Positions 6,039 to 9,782 of a stretch of DNA of 9,782 nucleotides are shown in pieces; within the stretch, counting starts at the first letter, position 1, and every line of letters begins with the position of its first letter. The position numbers were made by a program, and so were the translations under genes. Source of the DNA: Planctomycetaceae bacterium (GTDB lineage: Bacteria; Planctomycetota; Planctomycetia; Pirellulales; Thermoguttaceae); the NCBI GenBank assembly GCA_031278315.1, contig JAITKS010000263.1:1-9782 (forward strand), read 5' to 3'. Below the pieces are notes generated by a model that was not told the DNA's origin, ran no database searches, and saw only the letters and a program-made list of their open reading frames with translations.

Positions 6039-7235
6039 ATGTTAGAATTTTTTTCTTCAAGCGTCCGAATAGTTAATTCGGAACGTGCGGCTCAAGAATG
6101 TATTGAAGTCGCTTTTCCCAATGGTGTTACAGACAATTGCCTAGCAATTATCTTTAACGCAACTCTTGGGCATAGACTCGATAAAGTTGCGAATGCGATA
6201 CGCAAGATAATTCCGTCTATTCCTGTATTTGGTGCGTCCGGCTGCGGTATAACCGGACGCGAAGGAGTCGGCGAATCAATGAACGAATTGGCGATCATGG
6301 CAATTTGCAGTCCGCAAAAAGATGAACTCGTTTCAGCTGCCGTTTCCGAAATTTACGGGCATAATTCATACGAGAAAGGAATTGAATTAGCTCAACAACT
6401 CAAAAAACAAAGTAACGGCATTAATGTCGTTTACTTGATTTGTCCGGGAATCGATATCGATAATATTCTCGTTCTCGAAGCGTTCCGCAAGACATTCGGC
6501 GAAGATGTTACAATTTTTGGCGGCACGTCGTCCGATAATATGAAAGGTATTCATAGCTATTTGTATCACGATGACGCATTTAGCGAACACGACGCTTGGG
6601 CAATTGGTTTTGCTGATCCTACGCTGAAAAATATCACTCGTGCTACACATGGATTCACCGCATACGGCGAACCGATGATTGTTACGAAAGCCGAAGGAAA
6701 TCGTATTTACGAATTAAACGGACACGGCGCATGGTCGGAATACCTCGAAAAATTAGCAAAACCGCAAGACGCCGCTTGCGGAGATACTATACCTATCGGC
6801 GCATTAGCAGAAGAATTAACGCCGGAACTCGCAAAAGAATACGGTAATCCGCATATCTTACGTGTTATCACAAAACATGACGGCGAAGTAATGTATTATC
6901 CGGTTACTTGCAGTGAAGGATTGAAACTATGGATAACTTCACGCGACGAAAATCTGATATTCTCTGAACAGAAACGTTCTTTGGAATATCTTCAATCTAA
7001 TATCGGAAATGGTAAACCAGCCGCTGTATTTCAAACCGACTGCCTCGCAAGAGGACGATTCCTTTTCAACAGAATTGTAAAAGATGAAATCATCACCATG
7101 ATGCACAACGCTTTGTCGGTTGACAATATTATTCCGCCGTGGCTTGGTAATTACGGTTTTGGTGAATATGCCCGTTTAGGCGGAAAAAATACATATCACA
7201 ATTACTCAACTGCTTTGTTGGTACTTTATAGATAA
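6039..7235 (+). CDS. FIST-domain (FIST_N plus FIST_C) sensory protein
   Basis: This is a 398-residue soluble protein with no signal peptide or membrane segment. The N-terminal FIST domain covers roughly residues 20-215 and includes IPVFGASGCGITGREG, NELAIMAI and VTIFGGTSSDN. The FIST_C domain covers roughly 220-395, from GNRIYELNGHGAWSEYL to the closing PPWLGNYGFGEYARLG and TYHNYSTALLV. FIST proteins are predicted ligand sensors found next to signalling enzymes. One branch, NosP, binds heme and nitric oxide and controls a neighbouring histidine kinase. A NosP-like role here is a hypothesis only, because I cannot assign a heme ligand from sequence. AAGGAG lies 6 bases before the ATG and fixes the start. 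A hybrid kinase follows on the same strand after about 310 bases and is the likely partner. Confidence 0.9.
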   Translation: MLEFFSSSVRIVNSERAAQECIEVAFPNGVTDNCLAIIFNATLGHRLDKVANAIRKIIPSIPVFGASGCGITGREGVGESMNELAIMAICSPQKDELVSAAVSEIYGHNSYEKGIELAQQLKKQSNGINVVYLICPGIDIDNILVLEAFRKTFGEDVTIFGGTSSDNMKGIHSYLYHDDAFSEHDAWAIGFADPTLKNITRATHGFTAYGEPMIVTKAEGNRIYELNGHGAWSEYLEKLAKPQDAACGDTIPIGALAEELTPELAKEYGNPHILRVITKHDGEVMYYPVTCSEGLKLWITSRDENLIFSEQKRSLEYLQSNIGNGKPAAVFQTDCLARGRFLFNRIVKDEIITMMHNALSVDNIIPPWLGNYGFGEYARLGGKNTYHNYSTALLVLYR

Positions 7236-7464
7236 TCACTTTGAAAATTTAATTAAAAACGTAAAAAATAAGCTGTCCGTAATATATTAGCGGAATACTT
7301 GTTTTTCAGTAATTTTTCAGCGGAATTTTTATTTTTCAATTTTTTTTGGTTTATGAATTTTGAAAATAAATTTGAAACTTTTGAAAAATTTCACTGATAT
7401 ATTACAGCAGATATTACAGCAGATTATTTTTTGTAACGAAAAATTAACAAACGAAAAAATTCTG
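7236..7464. other. Gap between the FIST and kinase genes
   Basis: This AT-rich DNA has no gene and no clear terminator. Only a weak palindrome, TCCGTAATATATTAGCGGA, occurs after the FIST gene. From 7391 it carries a short relative of the right-end repeats: CACTGATATATTAC, then ATTATTTTTTGTAACGAAAA. Co-transcription of the two genes is possible but not shown. Confidence 0.4.
7399..7422 (+). repeat. Exact 12-bp tandem duplication
   Basis: ATATTACAGCAG occurs twice without a gap (7399-7410 and 7411-7422). The first copy overlaps the ACTGATATATTAC module that is common to the palindromic repeat family. Confidence 0.85.
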
Positions 7465-7492
7465 TAGAGACGCAATATTTTTTGTGTCTCTA
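7465..7492 (+). promoter_or_regulatory. Leader hairpin just upstream of the kinase gene
   Basis: TAGAGACGCAA (7465-7475) pairs with TTGTGTCTCTA (7482-7492), an 11-bp stem including one G-U pair and a 6-nt loop. No T-run follows, so it is not a terminator. It ends 53 bases before the ATG at 7546, and an AGGA motif follows it directly. It may stabilise the message or control translation; this is inferred from position only. Confidence 0.45.
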
Positions 7493-7545
7493 TAGGATTA
7501 TTATTGTATGATTCGTATATCAACTATCCCCTTGAGAGAATTTTT

Positions 7546-9375
7546 ATGCCGACAGAACCTTCACAGGAACAGGAAATAGAATCTCTTAGAGAAAAGTTAG
7601 ATTCTATGTACCGCAAAGTTGCCCGCAGCGAGGTAATTGCGCAGAGCCTTCGCGATACACAACACCGGCTGGATTTACATATCAACAAATTCGCACGAAT
7701 ACATGAATACGCACAACGTGTATTTGCAACAAAAGATCGTCAAATGTTGTACGCTGTAATTGTTGAAGGAATCGTTGATATTTTTCAGCTGGAAGCCGGA
7801 GGCTTGTTTGAAGTAAATATAGCCGACAAACAATTAATTTTATTGAACGGCTTGAATTTAGAAACCGAACAAACTGTTTTTTCTATTTTATCCGAAGAGT
7901 GGAAAACGATGGGATTAGGCGAACAGTTTATATCAAAAAATCAAGCGATTTATGAATCTCCTGTTACAAGTCAACTATGGCTGGACATGGGATTATCGAG
8001 TGTTATCATAATGCCGATTTTTAATAATCAGCGTCAACTCAATGGAATGATTTTAGGCGGAATCTCCGAAACGAATAAAGATATTTACGATTTTCTACCG
8101 CAAGAATTAACATCACCTTTTATGGTGTACTGCCAACAGATAAGCGGCATTATGGGATTGTTCGACGCAATTGATCGGGCAAATCAAGCCGGACATGCAA
8201 AAAGCCGGTTCTTTGCTAATTTAAGTCACGAAATAAGAACTCCAATGAATGCAATTATTGGAATGACACAAATCGCAGAACGCACAAAAGACCACGAAGA
8301 AATTGGACGCTGCATCAAACAAATAAAATTGTCATCGAAACATTTACTCGGACTGATTAACGATGTACTCGATATTTCTAAAATTGAAGACGGCAAATTT
8401 AAACTCGCACATAATGCTTTCGATTTATACTCGATAATTGAATCAATCCGTTCTAGTATGCAGCAGCTTGCGGATAATAAGTCTCAAATATTGGCGGTTC
8501 AGTTTCATAATCTTAAAGACATGCGGCTGCTAGGAGACGAGATACGATTGTCTCAAGTTTTGATAAATTTGATAGGTAATGCGATTAAGTTTACACCCGT
8601 GAAAGGTCAAATTCGGTTAGATATTTCGGAATTTTCACACGATCAGGATTCGATTACGCTTCAATTTTCCGTTACAGATAACGGTATCGGAATCTCTTCA
8701 GACTTCTTAGATAGAATGTTCAAACCATTTGAACAAGCAGACAACACAATTTCACGCAATTACGGAGGCACCGGACTCGGACTAACAATTAGTCAACACA
8801 TAGTAGGATTAATGGGCGGCTCAATTCGTGTAGAGAGTTCGTTAGGACGCGGAGCTCGTTTTATGTTCTCGGTACGCTTTGAAAAAGATAAAGCCGTAAT
8901 TTCAACAAAAGACGAAATACTACAATCAAAAGAGAATACAGATTTCAGCGGATACAGAATTTTAGTCGCCGATGACGTAAAAGTGAATCGGCTGATCATC
9001 TGTTCGTTGCTAAAGGAGACTAATATTATTGTTGACGAAGCAGAAAACGGTAAAGAAGCATTTGAGAAAATACAAAATTCACCAGCAGGTTATTATTTAC
9101 TCGTGTTGATGGACATGCAGATGCCGATAATGGACGGATGTACAGCTACGCGAATGATTCGTACTTCGGAACATCTCGACGCTTTAACGTTACCGATAAT
9201 AGCAATGACCGCGAATGTTTTCAAGGAAGACGTGCAAGAAGTCCTTGACGCCGGAATGAATGGACATATCGGCAAGCCTGTTGATATACAGATCGTTCTG
9301 GAGACCATAAGAAAAATTATCAAAGATAAATCACAATCACAATTCAGTTACGAGTACACTGCTGTCAACTGCTAA
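7546..9375 (+). CDS. Soluble hybrid sensor histidine kinase (GAF-like, HisKA, HATPase_c, receiver)
   Basis: This is a 609-residue cytoplasmic kinase without membrane segments. Residues 5-55 look coiled-coil (EIESLREKLDSMYRK). About 55-205 resemble a GAF-type sensor domain. HisKA carries the phospho-accepting His228 in SHEIRTPMN. The ATPase domain has the N box (N341 and N345 in NLIGNAIKFT), the G1 box DNGIGI (D378) and the G2 box GGTGLGL (407-413). The C-terminal receiver has the acidic pair D476/D477, phospho-acceptor D523 in LMDMQMP, T555 and K577 in GKP. All catalytic residues are present. There is no HPt or output domain, so a separate partner must carry the signal on. With no transmembrane sensor, the FIST protein upstream is a natural input. 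The start is uncertain: the frame opens at a TTG (7504) behind an AGGA, which would add 14 residues; I prefer the ATG. Confidence 0.9.
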   Translation: MPTEPSQEQEIESLREKLDSMYRKVARSEVIAQSLRDTQHRLDLHINKFARIHEYAQRVFATKDRQMLYAVIVEGIVDIFQLEAGGLFEVNIADKQLILLNGLNLETEQTVFSILSEEWKTMGLGEQFISKNQAIYESPVTSQLWLDMGLSSVIIMPIFNNQRQLNGMILGGISETNKDIYDFLPQELTSPFMVYCQQISGIMGLFDAIDRANQAGHAKSRFFANLSHEIRTPMNAIIGMTQIAERTKDHEEIGRCIKQIKLSSKHLLGLINDVLDISKIEDGKFKLAHNAFDLYSIIESIRSSMQQLADNKSQILAVQFHNLKDMRLLGDEIRLSQVLINLIGNAIKFTPVKGQIRLDISEFSHDQDSITLQFSVTDNGIGISSDFLDRMFKPFEQADNTISRNYGGTGLGLTISQHIVGLMGGSIRVESSLGRGARFMFSVRFEKDKAVISTKDEILQSKENTDFSGYRILVADDVKVNRLIICSLLKETNIIVDEAENGKEAFEKIQNSPAGYYLLVLMDMQMPIMDGCTATRMIRTSEHLDALTLPIIAMTANVFKEDVQEVLDAGMNGHIGKPVDIQIVLETIRKIIKDKSQSQFSYEYTAVNC

Positions 9376-9389
9376 AAAAATATTCAATT

Positions 9390-9479
9390 GATATATACTC
9401 TTTGTACTTTAAAATTCGGTTTTATTTTTTGTAACGAAAAAGGTGACCGTTCACGCATAAAACTAGAATCGCCCTGAAA
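9390..9479 (+). repeat. 90-bp direct repeat, left copy
   Basis: GATATATACTC, ACTTTAAAATTCGGT, TTTTTTGTAACGAAAAAGG, TGACCGTTCACG and ATAAAACTAGAATCGCCCTG occur in order. It matches 9668-9757 at 87 of 90 positions, with no gaps. It begins 15 bases after the kinase stop codon. Confidence 0.85.
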
Positions 9480-9569
9480 AGACCGCAAGCATTAGTGGTT
9501 AGTTCGCATGCGGAGATTAGCACGGATTCTAAAGTTCAAATCACTATGGATTCAAGTTTTTATACTTTT

Positions 9570-9676
9570 AATTTATTATTTAAAAATCCTGTCAATCCTG
9601 TCAAAAAAACAAAACTAAAAATGCGGTCGAGACGACCGCGATCCCGATAACAATAAATTATTCCACTGATATATAC
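9570..9676 (+). repeat. Palindromic repeat family, copy 6
   Basis: The modules are AATTTATTATTTAAAAATCC, then the 9-bp tandem TCCTGTCAA x2 (9588-9605), AAAACTAAAAATGCGGTCGA, GACGACCGCG, AACAATAAATTATTCCACTG and ATATATAC. The core GCGGTCGAGACGACCGC is a perfect 7-bp hairpin. It lies between the two 90-bp direct repeats and runs into the right one. Confidence 0.75.
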
Positions 9677-9757
9677 TCATTGTACTTTAAAATTCGGTAT
9701 TATTTTTTGTAACGAAAAAGGTGACCGTTCACGTATAAAACTAGAATCGCCCTGAAA
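9668..9757 (+). repeat. 90-bp direct repeat, right copy
   Basis: It is the same 90 bases as 9390-9479 with three substitutions, at an offset of 278. Here the repeat continues into GCCCTGAAAGGGC, a perfect 5-bp hairpin, whereas the left copy departs after GCCCTGAAAA. The window ends 25 bases later, so the full element may extend beyond. Confidence 0.85.
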
Positions 9758-9782
9758 GGGCAACAGGATTATAACCCGCCCC

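Noticed and set aside
9478..9560. Possible tRNA-like segment (TAGTGGTTAG and GTTCAAATC)
   Set aside because: The bases around TTCAAAT do not form a T stem, no acceptor stem can be drawn, and there is no anticodon arm. Only isolated tRNA-like words are present.
1..9782. A hidden defence or mobile-element operon
   Set aside because: None of the genes encodes a transposase, integrase, nuclease or toxin-antitoxin protein. The coding content is surface proteins and a signalling pair.

Overview
The window looks like chromosomal DNA from an AT-rich planctomycete-type bacterium, perhaps host-associated. The main evidence is two DUF1559 proteins with the type IV pilin-like N-terminus FTLVELLVVIAIIG, followed by LPAVQAAREAARRMQC and a C-terminal DGSVRF motif. 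This family is strongly expanded in Planctomycetota and their relatives. A small lipoprotein with a carboxypeptidase-regulatory-like fold sits beside them, a common planctomycete neighbour. The low GC, the placement in a gut lineage and the exact order are inferences.

Layout: bases 1-491 hold no gene, but three copies of a palindromic repeat family. From 492 to 5067 all genes run on the minus strand. They are a lipoprotein (492-902), two tandemly duplicated DUF1559 pseudopilin-like genes (1058-2146 and 2437-3627), and a secreted cysteine-rich modular protein (4330-5067) followed by a good intrinsic terminator (4178-4210). Between the second pilin-like gene and the cysteine-rich gene, two copies of the palindromic repeat lie head to head. 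Bases 5068-6038 separate the minus-strand genes from the plus-strand genes. They contain a GC-rich island (about 5160-5336) that folds into a convincing branched RNA structure matching no RNA family I recognise. From 6039 the genes run on the plus strand: a FIST-domain sensor protein, then a soluble hybrid histidine kinase (GAF-like, HisKA, HATPase, receiver). The last 400 bases are intergenic and made of repeats: a 90-bp direct repeat flanking another copy of the palindromic family.

How the genes may work together: the left half is a cell-surface block (pilin-like proteins, a lipoprotein and a probably disulfide-rich exported protein). The right half is a cytoplasmic signalling pair in which FIST would sense a ligand and the kinase would relay it. 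No HPt protein or output regulator lies in the window.

The most notable signals are: a 13-G homopolymer between every usable start and the pilin motif of the second DUF1559 gene, where a one-base change would truncate the protein; a 171-bp near-identical block shared by the two DUF1559 genes, with abrupt edges suggesting gene conversion; the orphan structured RNA; the palindromic repeat family; and the cysteine-rich modular protein. I found no complete defence, CRISPR or transposase system.
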